From IMG/VR virus record IMGVR_UViG_3300013372_002913, positions 1 to 22,308 of that record: a stretch of 22,308 nucleotides of DNA; one strand, given 5' to 3'. Below, piece by piece: positions 1-7,195 of the stretch. Both the position numbers and the translations under genes were made by a program. How positions within the stretch are numbered: the stretch's first letter is position 1; every line of letters begins with the position of its first letter. The notes below the pieces were generated by a model. It made no database searches. It was not told the origin of the DNA and saw nothing but the letters and a program-made list of their open reading frames with translations. This DNA is from a virus.

Positions 1-501
1 CCTTATGAAGAAAAGTATATAACAATTGCAACCAACTCGACCGCAGGATGTAAGTTTTGGACTAAAGAAGGTTGGCAAGAACTTATTAATTATCTTCATT
101 CATTAGGATATAAAGTTATCAATGTTTCCAAAGAAGATAATAAATTCAATAACTGTCAAAAAATAAAAAACACTGAAATGGATTACACAATGAATGTCAT
201 TCATCACAGTGAATTCTTTGTAGGATTATCAAGTGGTTTGTCTTGGTTATCTTGGGCAATGGGTAAACACGTTGTGATGATTAGTAACTTTACAGAATCA
301 AACCACGAATTTACTTCCAATTGTACAAGAATTACAAACCCAAATGTTTGTAATGGATGCTGGAACAGTCCTATTCATAGATTCGATAAAGGGGATTGGA
401 ATTGGTGTCCTGTTCATAAAGGAACTTCCCGACAGTTTGAATGTCATACATCAATAACTTCGGAAATGGTAATAAATCAAATTAAACACTTATTAAAATG
501 A
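1..501 (+). CDS. Iron-finger heptosyltransferase-like protein (TibC/BAHT type), 5' end missing
   Basis: The reading frame is open from base 1, so only the C-terminal 166 residues are visible. The fragment looks like the GT-B nucleotide-sugar half of the autotransporter (strand-loop-strand) O-heptosyltransferases. It has GLSSGLSWLSWAMGKHVVMI (the donor-site helix of GT9-like enzymes), then N-x-CNGCWN, a W-x-WCP and a final FEC. The four cysteines lie at fragment residues 117, 120, 136 and 148. From recall, TibC binds iron through four cysteines with very similar spacing (3, 16, then about 20). The family transfers ADP-heptose to serines of adhesins; here the acceptor is unknown and could be a phage protein or a glycan. 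The next gene starts inside its stop codon (ATGA at 498-501), so the two are translationally coupled. The family call is fairly safe; the sugar and acceptor are inferred. Confidence 0.75.
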   Translation, partial: PYEEKYITIATNSTAGCKFWTKEGWQELINYLHSLGYKVINVSKEDNKFNNCQKIKNTEMDYTMNVIHHSEFFVGLSSGLSWLSWAMGKHVVMISNFTESNHEFTSNCTRITNPNVCNGCWNSPIHRFDKGDWNWCPVHKGTSRQFECHTSITSEMVINQIKHLLK

Positions 502-1172
502 ACTTAGAAAATTTTGTTTGGGAACCAAAATGTTATGATGGTTTCAAAGAAACTGTTGAAAGAGAAATTTTCATAGATAAAATTTACGAAAGATTTGTTC
601 AAGTAGAAGAAAGAGACGTAGTATTTGATATCGGAGCAAGTTTGGGCCCATTCACATACTCTATTTTAGATAAAAATCCATCACAAGTTTTCTCATTTGA
701 ACCAAGTTATGAGGAATTTAAAACGCTAGTCCTTAATACAAGACACGGAAATGTTACTCATATAAACAAAGGTATTGGTAATACAGTAGGTGAGTTTGAG
801 TTTGATACTGTGTTTGACGTATCGGGCGGTCATAAGCTATATTCGACAACTTTTAACAAAGTAATAAATGATTATAATATTAAAAAAATTGATTTTTTAA
901 AAACTGATTGTGAAAGTGGCGAATATGATATTTTTACCTTGGAAAATTTGTTTTGGATAAAAAACAATGTTAAAAAAATTTCAGGAGAGTGGCATTTAAG
1001 TACACCCGAATTGAAAGAAAAATTTAGATTATTTAGAGACGTTTATTTACGAGTATTTCCAAATTTTAAAATATTTTCTTTTGATGGTGTCGATATAACT
1101 TGGTCAATATGGAATGAAGACTTCATCCCATATTACAAAGAAGTCATGATATACATTGATAATAGAGATTAG
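498..1172 (+). CDS. FkbM-family SAM-dependent methyltransferase
   Basis: This 224-residue protein has the class I methyltransferase signature VFDIGASLGPF (about residues 42-52), an acidic ribose-binding glutamate in FSFEPS (E68), and IDFLKTDCESGEYDIF (131-146), the hallmark of the FkbM family (usually xDxIKxDxEGxE). FkbM enzymes O-methylate sugars or polyketides, and the family is common in phage and bacterial surface-glycan loci. The start ATG overlaps the stop of the upstream heptosyltransferase-like gene by four bases, which suggests the two act on the same product. Downstream it converges with the minus-strand SGNH gene: the two stop codons interlock within 1169-1172 and no hairpin terminator is visible. 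The exact substrate cannot be read from sequence. Confidence 0.85.
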   Translation: MNLENFVWEPKCYDGFKETVEREIFIDKIYERFVQVEERDVVFDIGASLGPFTYSILDKNPSQVFSFEPSYEEFKTLVLNTRHGNVTHINKGIGNTVGEFEFDTVFDVSGGHKLYSTTFNKVINDYNIKKIDFLKTDCESGEYDIFTLENLFWIKNNVKKISGEWHLSTPELKEKFRLFRDVYLRVFPNFKIFSFDGVDITWSIWNEDFIPYYKEVMIYIDNRD

Positions 1173-1954
1173 ATTAAACTACTTGGTAAGTAACCTCTAA
1201 AATTGGTACGAATATGATTCAATAATGTATTAGCATAAGTTTTGTTATGAATAGGCCCTGTGTGAATATCATCTACGGCACGATCCAAAAAATTATCATA
1301 TAATCCATCAAACCTATTGAATTCTTCATATTTAGGAGGGATTCCGAACCATCCATTCCACAACCAATTACATTTTTTTGACTCCAAAAAATATTTGATT
1401 AAAAGATGATTCTTATACCAATTCATAAAATCTTCATAATCATTTTGTATTACAGTTAAATTATTTTGTAATTCCCGACCGTCTTCAGTCTCCTTAGTAT
1501 ATCCCCATTGACAATGAGGTATAAATGGTTCAATTCCTCCATCTTTGGTATAGAGTTCTCTTCTCTGAGGTGAAGTATACATAATTAAAACTAAATCAGG
1601 TTTTATTAAGTTATAATAAGTTATTAGGCACCTTGTAATAAAATCATTACTTCTACCTCCCATACCAAAGTTATGGTCAACTCCATTTGTAATTAATTTA
1701 GAAAATTGTGCAGACCATGTTTCATCATTATTAACTCCAACACCTTCAGTATTAGAGTCTCCAATAGACATTATCTTAAATCCTTCCTTGTGAATTGAGT
1801 CTCCCCTAAATCCTATTTCATTATAGGTGTAAATACATTTTCCTGTATTATCACTACCAGATGTTGTATAGAAAGAATTTTTTCTTTTTGAAATCCCCCA
1901 CCTATAACTTGATATTTCAAAATTTTCAGGTGTCCAATATTTTAATGAGGTCAT
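1169..1954 (-). CDS. SGNH/GDSL-hydrolase-like protein
   Basis: This 261-residue protein carries SGNH block I in IMSIGDSNTEGVGV (nucleophile Ser67), a block II/III-like GMGGRSND with Asn103, and a C-terminal DDIH (Asp228 to His231) matching the catalytic DxxH. These enzymes usually remove or transfer acyl groups on sugars. In a glycan-modification array an acetyl-transfer or deacetylation role is plausible but not shown. No signal peptide is visible. The ATG is preceded by AAATTAAT rather than a purine-rich Shine-Dalgarno sequence. It is the last gene of the long minus-strand array, and its stop codon overlaps that of the convergent FkbM gene. It is one of three SGNH-type proteins in the window and is the longest of them. 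Confidence 0.7.
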   Translation of the reverse strand: MTSLKYWTPENFEISSYRWGISKRKNSFYTTSGSDNTGKCIYTYNEIGFRGDSIHKEGFKIMSIGDSNTEGVGVNNDETWSAQFSKLITNGVDHNFGMGGRSNDFITRCLITYYNLIKPDLVLIMYTSPQRRELYTKDGGIEPFIPHCQWGYTKETEDGRELQNNLTVIQNDYEDFMNWYKNHLLIKYFLESKKCNWLWNGWFGIPPKYEEFNRFDGLYDNFLDRAVDDIHTGPIHNKTYANTLLNHIRTNFRGYLPSSLI

Positions 1955-1962
1955 ATTAATTT
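1951..1962 (-). promoter_or_regulatory. AT-rich translation start element AAATTAATATGA
   Basis: This 12-base string surrounds the ATG of the SGNH gene 1169-1954 and is identical to the one at 8410-8421. Here it is intergenic, so its conservation is not explained by an overlapping stop codon. No purine-rich Shine-Dalgarno sequence is present. Confidence 0.5.
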
Positions 1963-1970
1963 AGTTATAT

Positions 1971-2447
1971 TTAATTTACAATTCTTAACCTATTCGACGA
2001 ATTTACATCAAAAATATCTTCATAATAAATAATATTGGTATTTATCATTTTAGATAGTTCCAATAACTTTTTGTCGAATTTTTTAATTAATTCAATATTA
2101 TACTTAATATTTGGGGTATTAACCCACACATAATGGCTATCAAAATTTTTAAAATGATTGGCGTAAGATAAACTTTCCGCGCAAGCAATTAAATCTTTTC
2201 TAGATAATAAAATCACGTCATCAAAAAATTTAACAAAATCTAAATAAAATGGTATTTCCCTATGGTTTATATGAGTTTTAACACATATATTATTTGTAAA
2301 TTCCCAATCAAATTTTTTATATTTTTCTATATTATTATTAACTTCATTAAATGGTTCACTAATTGAATTCAACCCTCTTTCAGTTGATATTTGTTTTAAC
2401 AAGGAAGTTGAACCAGTTCTAGGTAGAGTAATTAATAAAATTTTCAT
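1971..2447 (-). CDS. Short sulfotransferase-like P-loop protein
   Basis: This 158-residue protein begins with a beta strand and the 5'-phosphosulfate loop LPRTGSTSL (residues 8-16). It also has LSRKDLIACAESL (81-93), whose Arg83 and Ser92 match the 3'-phosphate-binding Arg/Ser pair of PAPS sulfotransferases. Known family members move sulfate from PAPS to a hydroxyl or amine of sugars or proteins. The protein is shorter than usual (about 250 or more residues): it ends soon after IIYYEDIFD and lacks the usual C-terminal PAPS loop, so it may be a minimal phage form or a truncated one. No frame-shifted continuation was obvious in the 16 bases before the next gene. The start overlaps the stop of the upstream radical-SAM gene as TAATG. 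Confidence 0.65.
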   Translation of the reverse strand: MKILLITLPRTGSTSLLKQISTERGLNSISEPFNEVNNNIEKYKKFDWEFTNNICVKTHINHREIPFYLDFVKFFDDVILLSRKDLIACAESLSYANHFKNFDSHYVWVNTPNIKYNIELIKKFDKKLLELSKMINTNIIYYEDIFDVNSSNRLRIVN

Positions 2448-3544
2448 TATATTAAAGTTTTAACAATAAATTCTTGTAGATTACTCCAAGTATGATTATT
2501 TGGTAAAAAAGAATTAACTTCTTTAACAAATTCGTTGTATTCCGAATGAGACTCATTCCAAATTTGTTCTGATAAAAAATCCTCATCAGTAAATGTCCCC
2601 CAATTAGTTATTTTACCAAAAAATACATTTACCTTCTTACCAAAAATAGAATACATTAAATCATAAAATAACTTCATTTCTTTATAGTTTTTTTGTTGAA
2701 CCACAAATGAGGTTTTTATGCTACTTAAAGTTGGTATTGTGGAGATAAATTTTAAGTTATCTAACAATACATCCCAATTACCATTTATTCTTGTTTTTGT
2801 TTCATAAGTCTCTTTAGTTCCAGCGTCAACACTAATTTCACAACTTTTGACATATGGATGTACGTTTGGCATTGATTCCCACATTTCTTTGTTCCAACGT
2901 GTCGCATTAGTATGTAAGTGAATTGATTTTAAATTTGGCCATTTAGATTTATTAAAATTTCTTAAAAAATCTCTAAAGCCAACTGACACGAATGGGTCTC
3001 CACTACCCGTTATATATAGTGTATTCACCTCATTCCCATATGAGTCTTCAATATCTTGTATGTCTTGTTTTACTTTTTTTATTTTATTACTGTCCGCAAT
3101 AATCATACTTAATCGACATGAAGGACATTCAAGATTGCAACTCCTGTCCATTGAAAATTGAACTACCTGTGGTGAAGTTAATTTTCCTTCCTTATGTTTT
3201 TTTATTTTTAGTTCTAAATTAGAACTTAATTTATCTTTGTGGTAAAGAGGATGGACTCTACCAACATCACCAAAGGTTTTCAATTGATGTATAAATGGAC
3301 AATGGTTATCATCACAATATCTATATGATCCATCTAATATACTATCTCGAATATCATTGGCCTCTGTTGAATTCCATGCGTCATATGGTTTAGTATCTTG
3401 AGGTAAAAATTTAGTTAACCATGACGCACAACATAAAAATCTTTGATGGTCATGAATTTCTAATGAAGTAAACGGAACCGCGCAAATGTAATTTTTTAAA
3501 TCTATCTTAGACTCCACATTAATAATATTTTCATTTATTACCAT
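2447..3544 (-). CDS. Radical SAM protein with N-terminal cysteine-rich (SPASM/twitch-like) region
   Basis: This is a 365-residue protein. The radical-SAM Fe4S4 motif is CNLECPSC (Cys136, 140, 143), followed by GSGDPF (180-185, the GGEP equivalent) and HLHTNAT (209-215), all standard for the TIM-barrel core. Unusually, a second cysteine group lies before the core: Cys21, Cys38, Cys39, Cys77 and Cys82 in a context (ICAVPF...FLCC...W...CP) that resembles the SPASM/twitch region normally found after the core. This suggests auxiliary cluster binding and a peptide or sugar substrate. The C-terminus ends TLI, with its stop sharing one base with the next start. The gene follows the oxygenase/glycosyltransferase cassette. 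The reaction cannot be assigned; sugar or protein side-chain modification is most likely given the neighbours. Confidence 0.8.
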   Translation of the reverse strand: MVINENIINVESKIDLKNYICAVPFTSLEIHDHQRFLCCASWLTKFLPQDTKPYDAWNSTEANDIRDSILDGSYRYCDDNHCPFIHQLKTFGDVGRVHPLYHKDKLSSNLELKIKKHKEGKLTSPQVVQFSMDRSCNLECPSCRLSMIIADSNKIKKVKQDIQDIEDSYGNEVNTLYITGSGDPFVSVGFRDFLRNFNKSKWPNLKSIHLHTNATRWNKEMWESMPNVHPYVKSCEISVDAGTKETYETKTRINGNWDVLLDNLKFISTIPTLSSIKTSFVVQQKNYKEMKLFYDLMYSIFGKKVNVFFGKITNWGTFTDEDFLSEQIWNESHSEYNEFVKEVNSFLPNNHTWSNLQEFIVKTLI

Positions 3545-3562
3545 ATAATCAAATGTTTTTTT

Positions 3563-3667
3563 TTAAATTAAAGTATTTTTCAATAAAACACTTTTTTTCT
3601 CTGTTTTTTGTATCCACTCATAATATTTTTTAGAGGTAGTATTTTCTTCTTTTGTAAAATTTATCAT
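3563..3667 (-). pseudogene. 34-codon remnant of the glycosyltransferase C-terminus
   Basis: A short open frame starts with ATG at 3667, inside the stop (ATGA) of the oxygenase gene 3664-4197, and stops at 3563. Its last 26 residues, beginning NTTSKKYYEWIQKTEKK, match the last 26 residues of the full glycosyltransferase 4243-5184 (NTVSKKYYEWVQKTEKK...) at 22 positions. The first eight residues do not match. The catalytic DxD region is absent, so it cannot be a glycosyltransferase. The simplest reading is tandem duplication of an oxygenase-glycosyltransferase unit followed by an in-frame deletion of most of the second glycosyltransferase, leaving its tail. It still has a start, a stop and coupling to the upstream gene, so expression as a 34-residue peptide cannot be excluded. 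Confidence 0.75.
3581..3662. repeat. Direct repeat copy 1 (glycosyltransferase 3' end)
   Basis: This stretch aligns without gaps to 4261-4342, 680 bases away in the same orientation. In the first 60 bases I count seven differences, and identity falls in the last 20. It contains the coding DNA of the 34-codon remnant. Confidence 0.85.
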
Positions 3668-4197
3668 ATCAAAGATTTATTTAATCCAAAATTATCAATT
3701 GATAACCAAAAAACCATACTATATCTAATACCTTCTTGGATTTTGTTAGCGCAGTGTTCTATGGATGAATCGAACATTATAACATTTCCAATTTCTTTTG
3801 AAGATACTAGTGTTTCACCATTTTGAAAAATACATAATTCACCACCATCATATTCGGTTTTATCTGAAAGTTGTATTATTAAGGTTTTATATCTGTTTGA
3901 ATATATACCTCCAGAATCGTTATGTTTTTTGAACTCCTGATTTATATCGTACTTCAAAATTATAAAAAAATCTGGTAAACTTTTTATTCCAAATTCTTTT
4001 ACTTTTTCTAATATTATATCTGATAAATTAGTATCCAACTCCATACGTACTTCACACGAAGTTCTATATTCCGATATAGTAACAAGTTTATTATTATCTA
4101 CTATCGTACTACGTTTGAATAATTTATCATCAGGTAATGATTTAAAATAATCACACTCATATTTATTAAATAATTTTTTTTGAATAACGGTCTTCAT
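3664..4197 (-). CDS. 2OG-Fe(II) oxygenase, prolyl-4-hydroxylase-like (copy B)
   Basis: This is a 177-residue double-stranded beta-helix oxygenase. The iron ligands are visible as KHND (His92, Asp94) and EHCANKI (His148), and the 2-oxoglutarate-binding arginine is Arg158 in GIRYSMVFWL. This matches the P4H/2OG-FeII_Oxy family, which hydroxylates unactivated carbons, often of proline or other protein side chains. It shares RYKTLIIQLS, the GG-x-L turn, the GN-x(2)-FDS stretch and GIRYS-x-VFWL with the oxygenase at 5181-5657, so the two are recent paralogues. It sits between the intact glycosyltransferase and a broken copy of that gene's tail, inside the apparent duplication. The leader is AT-rich with no Shine-Dalgarno sequence. 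The substrate is unknown; a phage or host protein or a glycan are all possible. Confidence 0.88.
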   Translation of the reverse strand: MKTVIQKKLFNKYECDYFKSLPDDKLFKRSTIVDNNKLVTISEYRTSCEVRMELDTNLSDIILEKVKEFGIKSLPDFFIILKYDINQEFKKHNDSGGIYSNRYKTLIIQLSDKTEYDGGELCIFQNGETLVSSKEIGNVIMFDSSIEHCANKIQEGIRYSMVFWLSIDNFGLNKSLI

Positions 4198-4242
4198 TTT
4201 AAGTTTTAGTTATTTTTATACAATCGGTTTGTGTAAATTTAA

Positions 4243-5184
4243 TCATAATAAACTATTTTTTAATAAAACACTTTTCTTTTCTGTTTTTTGTACCCACTCA
4301 TAATATTTTTTAGATACAGTATTTTCTTTTATGTTTAAATTTAAGTTGTATGGTAACTTTTTTGTATATTTTGATTTATGAAAAAAATTTATATGAGAAT
4401 CAGTTATACCTGCATTATGCATTATATTAAATTCAAAATATTTAGATTCTTCGTGTGGAGCCCAACTGAATTCTAATTCTTTATGATATTGTGTTTCATA
4501 TCCTAACTTCCAAGCATTCCAAAGTACAGCCCACATATCCGCACACCATATTTGTAAAGGCAGATACTCTTTATTTTTAATTTTCTTTTTACGATTTAAA
4601 TGAGTGATTTGTTTAAATAATCGTTCACTATCTTTCTCCACATTTTCCCAATAAATTTCATCAATTCCTTTCATTACATATTGAGCCCCTATTGAATTAT
4701 TATTATTATCGATTATTAGTTTAGGATTAATATCTACAATAGATACCATTTCGTTAAATATATCTTGTCCTTTTGTTATTATATAATCATACGAAATATA
4801 TGATTTGGTATTTGAACCATACCATACATTATCGTTTTCAAATTGTTCCCAATTTATAGGTTTAGTAAAAATAATATCACAATCGTGGTAAAATATAGTT
4901 TCATTTTTTAAATACGGATGTAATTTAAAATGTTGCTTTAATATATTAGGCCTTATAGATGATTTATAATGTTTGGTTATTCTAGTATCATCATAAAAGA
5001 AAAATCTAGCATCATATCCATTTGATAATTTTTTCCATACTTCTGGTATTTTATTATTTTCTTTTGTACAAACTATATCAACATATTTAAGGTCCACTCC
5101 CATTTCCATAAAATTATTAAGCATGACTTCCACTTGCCATGCAAAATATAAATTAGAAGTTTGAGCAGAAATGAATCGTATCAT
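4243..5184 (-). CDS. GT-A glycosyltransferase, hydroxyproline/serine glycosyltransferase-like
   Basis: This 313-residue protein has an N-terminal RFISAQTSNLYFAWQVEVML, a central metal-binding DxD in FYHDCDIIF (Asp101-Asp103), and late histidines (His256 in IMHNAGI, His269 in FFHKSKY) suited to metal or donor binding. The overall pattern resembles the plant and algal peptidyl-serine galactosyltransferase/hydroxyproline arabinosyltransferase type of GT-A enzyme; that placement is from recall and is tentative. It lies between two prolyl-4-hydroxylase-like oxygenases, so hydroxylation followed by glycosylation of the same site is an attractive inference. The start overlaps the upstream oxygenase stop (ATGA at 5181-5184). 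The last 26 codons are duplicated at 3563-3667. I see no membrane segment or signal peptide, so it should act in the cytoplasm. Confidence 0.75.
   Translation of the reverse strand: MIRFISAQTSNLYFAWQVEVMLNNFMEMGVDLKYVDIVCTKENNKIPEVWKKLSNGYDARFFFYDDTRITKHYKSSIRPNILKQHFKLHPYLKNETIFYHDCDIIFTKPINWEQFENDNVWYGSNTKSYISYDYIITKGQDIFNEMVSIVDINPKLIIDNNNNSIGAQYVMKGIDEIYWENVEKDSERLFKQITHLNRKKKIKNKEYLPLQIWCADMWAVLWNAWKLGYETQYHKELEFSWAPHEESKYFEFNIMHNAGITDSHINFFHKSKYTKKLPYNLNLNIKENTVSKKYYEWVQKTEKKSVLLKNSLL
4261..4342. repeat. Direct repeat copy 2 (inside the intact glycosyltransferase gene)
   Basis: This is the partner of 3581-3662 and encodes the C-terminal part of the intact glycosyltransferase. The two copies bracket the oxygenase gene 3664-4197, so recombination between them would delete or amplify that oxygenase. 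Confidence 0.85.
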
Positions 5185-5657
5185 ATTAAAATCATTTCTT
5201 TTTTATCAAAATGAATTTTTTCTAACCAAAAAACAAGTGAATATCGAATACCTTGAGTTATAGCAGATACAGAGTGCCAATCATTTGAATCAAATAAAGT
5301 ACAATTTCCAATTGATTTATCGATTATGGTATCATTAACCACTAACACCCCACCATTATAATTATTTGATAGTTGAATAATTAATGTTTTATATCTTTCA
5401 GGATGACCCGCGTATCTATCTTTGTGTATAGTAAAATAATTACCGATATTATAACGAATTATTCTTCCATCGGGTAATGATTTTATTTTAAATTCCAATT
5501 TAAGATTTTTCAATAAAAAATTAAATTTACTAGAATCTATTAACCATTCTTCGTAATCTCTATCATCGCGAAGAATTTGTGAATATCCTTTGTATTTATC
5601 ATTAAGAGATATCATCATCTCACATTCTTCTTGTGTAAACAATTTAGATTGAATCAT
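5181..5657 (-). CDS. 2OG-Fe(II) oxygenase, prolyl-4-hydroxylase-like (copy A)
   Basis: This 158-residue protein opens with the FTQEECEMMISL helix typical of small P4H-like proteins. The iron site is complete: His78 and Asp80 in IHKD, and His128 in DWHSV; Arg138 in GIRYSLVFWL should bind 2-oxoglutarate. It is paralogous to the oxygenase at 3664-4197, and together with the adjacent glycosyltransferase it appears to be the parent unit of the local duplication. The C-terminus ends ILI because the ATA-TGA end carries the ATG of the glycosyltransferase, so translation of the two should be coupled. The leader is AT-rich without a Shine-Dalgarno sequence. It probably hydroxylates a protein or glycan substrate; which one is not visible. 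Confidence 0.88.
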   Translation of the reverse strand: MIQSKLFTQEECEMMISLNDKYKGYSQILRDDRDYEEWLIDSSKFNFLLKNLKLEFKIKSLPDGRIIRYNIGNYFTIHKDRYAGHPERYKTLIIQLSNNYNGGVLVVNDTIIDKSIGNCTLFDSNDWHSVSAITQGIRYSLVFWLEKIHFDKKEMILI

Positions 5658-5666
5658 AATTTATAC

Positions 5667-6695
5667 TTATTCAAAAATAGCAAAAACACATTCTCTACAA
5701 ATAGTTTGGTATGATTCTTCTATTTTTTTTATATGTTCATCATTTCCCCAAAAATCTTTTAATTCTTGAGTTTTAAAATCACCAAACTGAATTTCCATAT
5801 CATAATCATTGCAGCAAAGAAATACCGTACCTGTGGCATTTATATGAATCCATCCGAACGGTCTGCCACCAACTTCTTTACCATTACCACATCCTATAAC
5901 TTTCTTATTTTTATTTCCGTTTTGAAGATTTCTTTTTATTGAACCTTTATTAGTCATTACATTATCTAATAATCCTGCTCTATCAACTAAATATGGAACA
6001 CCAAATATTTGAACTCCCTCAAATAGTTCTTTTGCCTTTTTAACCTGAGTCATCAATTCACCATCTATTGGGTCTAAATTCATATCAGATGGAAAATCTG
6101 GCCCTTTATCTAACCATCCACCCATACCGGTGAATGAATATTTAGTTATACCATTTACTTGAATTGAGAATGATTTATTTGTAACCATATCAGGTAGGGT
6201 TTCCATAGTATAGTTAATGTTGGATATTAACTTATCAAATTGTTTTATGTTTATTCCACTTCGTAAACTCCAAACTTCAGGTTCAAATGCTGGAATATTC
6301 AAACATATACCAGAGATAACACCTTTATATTTTTGAATCAAATCAACTTTATCAGGTGTCAATGGAATTCCATTTGATAAAATCATAAAATTTAGTTCAT
6401 ACTCTTGACAGATTTTTAATAGTTCTTCAAAATGTGGATATAATAGTATTTCATTATAATGAGCAGTATAAAACCCTTGAAACTTTTTATCAACTAATCC
6501 GTTTTCTTTATCTCTCTCATGAATTAAATTCTTAATAATTTTTCTTAGAAGTTCAATGCTCATAATTTCCTTACCATGAACGGGATTTCCTTTATACTTG
6601 ACAGGACAAAACCAACATCTAGCATTACAAATACCAAATGGGTCTAATTGTAATTCTTTTATTTTGTATACTTCAAATTGTTGTTTTATGTTCAT
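5667..6695 (-). CDS. Radical SAM protein with C-terminal SPASM domain
   Basis: This 342-residue protein has the radical-SAM motif CNARCWFC (Cys23, 27, 30) close to the N-terminus and an LSNG motif (MILSNGIPL) in the barrel. A C-terminal SPASM region holds Cys269, Cys294/Cys295, Cys333 and Cys336 in the contexts GCGNG, FLCCND and ICRECV, enough for at least one auxiliary Fe-S cluster. SPASM proteins usually modify peptides, but some act on sugars or small molecules. With oxygenases and a glycosyltransferase on either side, protein or glycan modification is the best guess. It differs from the other radical-SAM protein (2447-3544), whose extra cysteines precede the core. The stop lies 9 bases before the next start. 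Confidence 0.87.
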   Translation of the reverse strand: MNIKQQFEVYKIKELQLDPFGICNARCWFCPVKYKGNPVHGKEIMSIELLRKIIKNLIHERDKENGLVDKKFQGFYTAHYNEILLYPHFEELLKICQEYELNFMILSNGIPLTPDKVDLIQKYKGVISGICLNIPAFEPEVWSLRSGINIKQFDKLISNINYTMETLPDMVTNKSFSIQVNGITKYSFTGMGGWLDKGPDFPSDMNLDPIDGELMTQVKKAKELFEGVQIFGVPYLVDRAGLLDNVMTNKGSIKRNLQNGNKNKKVIGCGNGKEVGGRPFGWIHINATGTVFLCCNDYDMEIQFGDFKTQELKDFWGNDEHIKKIEESYQTICRECVFAIFE

Positions 6696-6717
6696 ATCAA
6701 GTTTAATATAAATTATT

Positions 6718-7188
6718 TTATATTAATTTTTTAATTCGCTCATATCCTAAATACATTCCAAGTATCCAATCAGATATTAATGGTTCTCGTTCGTGATATA
6801 TTTTACTTCCTTCAAATATTACACCATCTCCTTGTTCTAAAATTACTTCAATTTTTTCACCATCAATATAGATATATAAAGGATTTACATTTATATCGGA
6901 TTGTTTGATTGAGACACACATAACCAATTCAGTTACATCTTTATGTTTAGTTAGTGTTTGTCCTTTAAAGGATTTTCTAGTATACCCTAAAACTGTATTT
7001 AATTTTGTTGAATAAAAATCTTCAACAAGGGGTTTAAACTTTTCACAAAATTTGTCAGATATTTCCCAACTAAATAATATATCGGATTCTTTGACTTGAT
7101 GGTCTTTTTCTTTTTCCACTTTTTCAAATTCAGAAAAGATAAATTCACATTCATATGAAGATAAAATATTTTTAATTATTTTATACAT
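6718..7188 (-). CDS. 2OG-Fe(II) oxygenase-like protein (KHKD type)
   Basis: This 156-residue protein has an N-terminal SSYECEFIFSEFEK helix like the other small oxygenases here. The iron site is TKHKD (His82, Asp84) plus YHEREPL (His132). The stretch EVILEQGDGVIFEGSKIYHERE resembles the phage oxygenase subgroup whose core ends pGD-xx-iYrG-x-e-xx-HwRe, and the C-terminal LGMYLGYE strand also fits that group. The usual GxRY arginine is not present in its normal place; Arg134, two residues after the distal histidine, may take over 2-oxoglutarate binding. It probably hydroxylates a macromolecular substrate. The leader is AT-rich, and the gene ends AAATTAATATAA, almost the same string as several start sites in the window. 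Confidence 0.78.
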   Translation of the reverse strand: MYKIIKNILSSYECEFIFSEFEKVEKEKDHQVKESDILFSWEISDKFCEKFKPLVEDFYSTKLNTVLGYTRKSFKGQTLTKHKDVTELVMCVSIKQSDINVNPLYIYIDGEKIEVILEQGDGVIFEGSKIYHEREPLISDWILGMYLGYERIKKLI

Positions 7189-7195
7189 AATTGTA

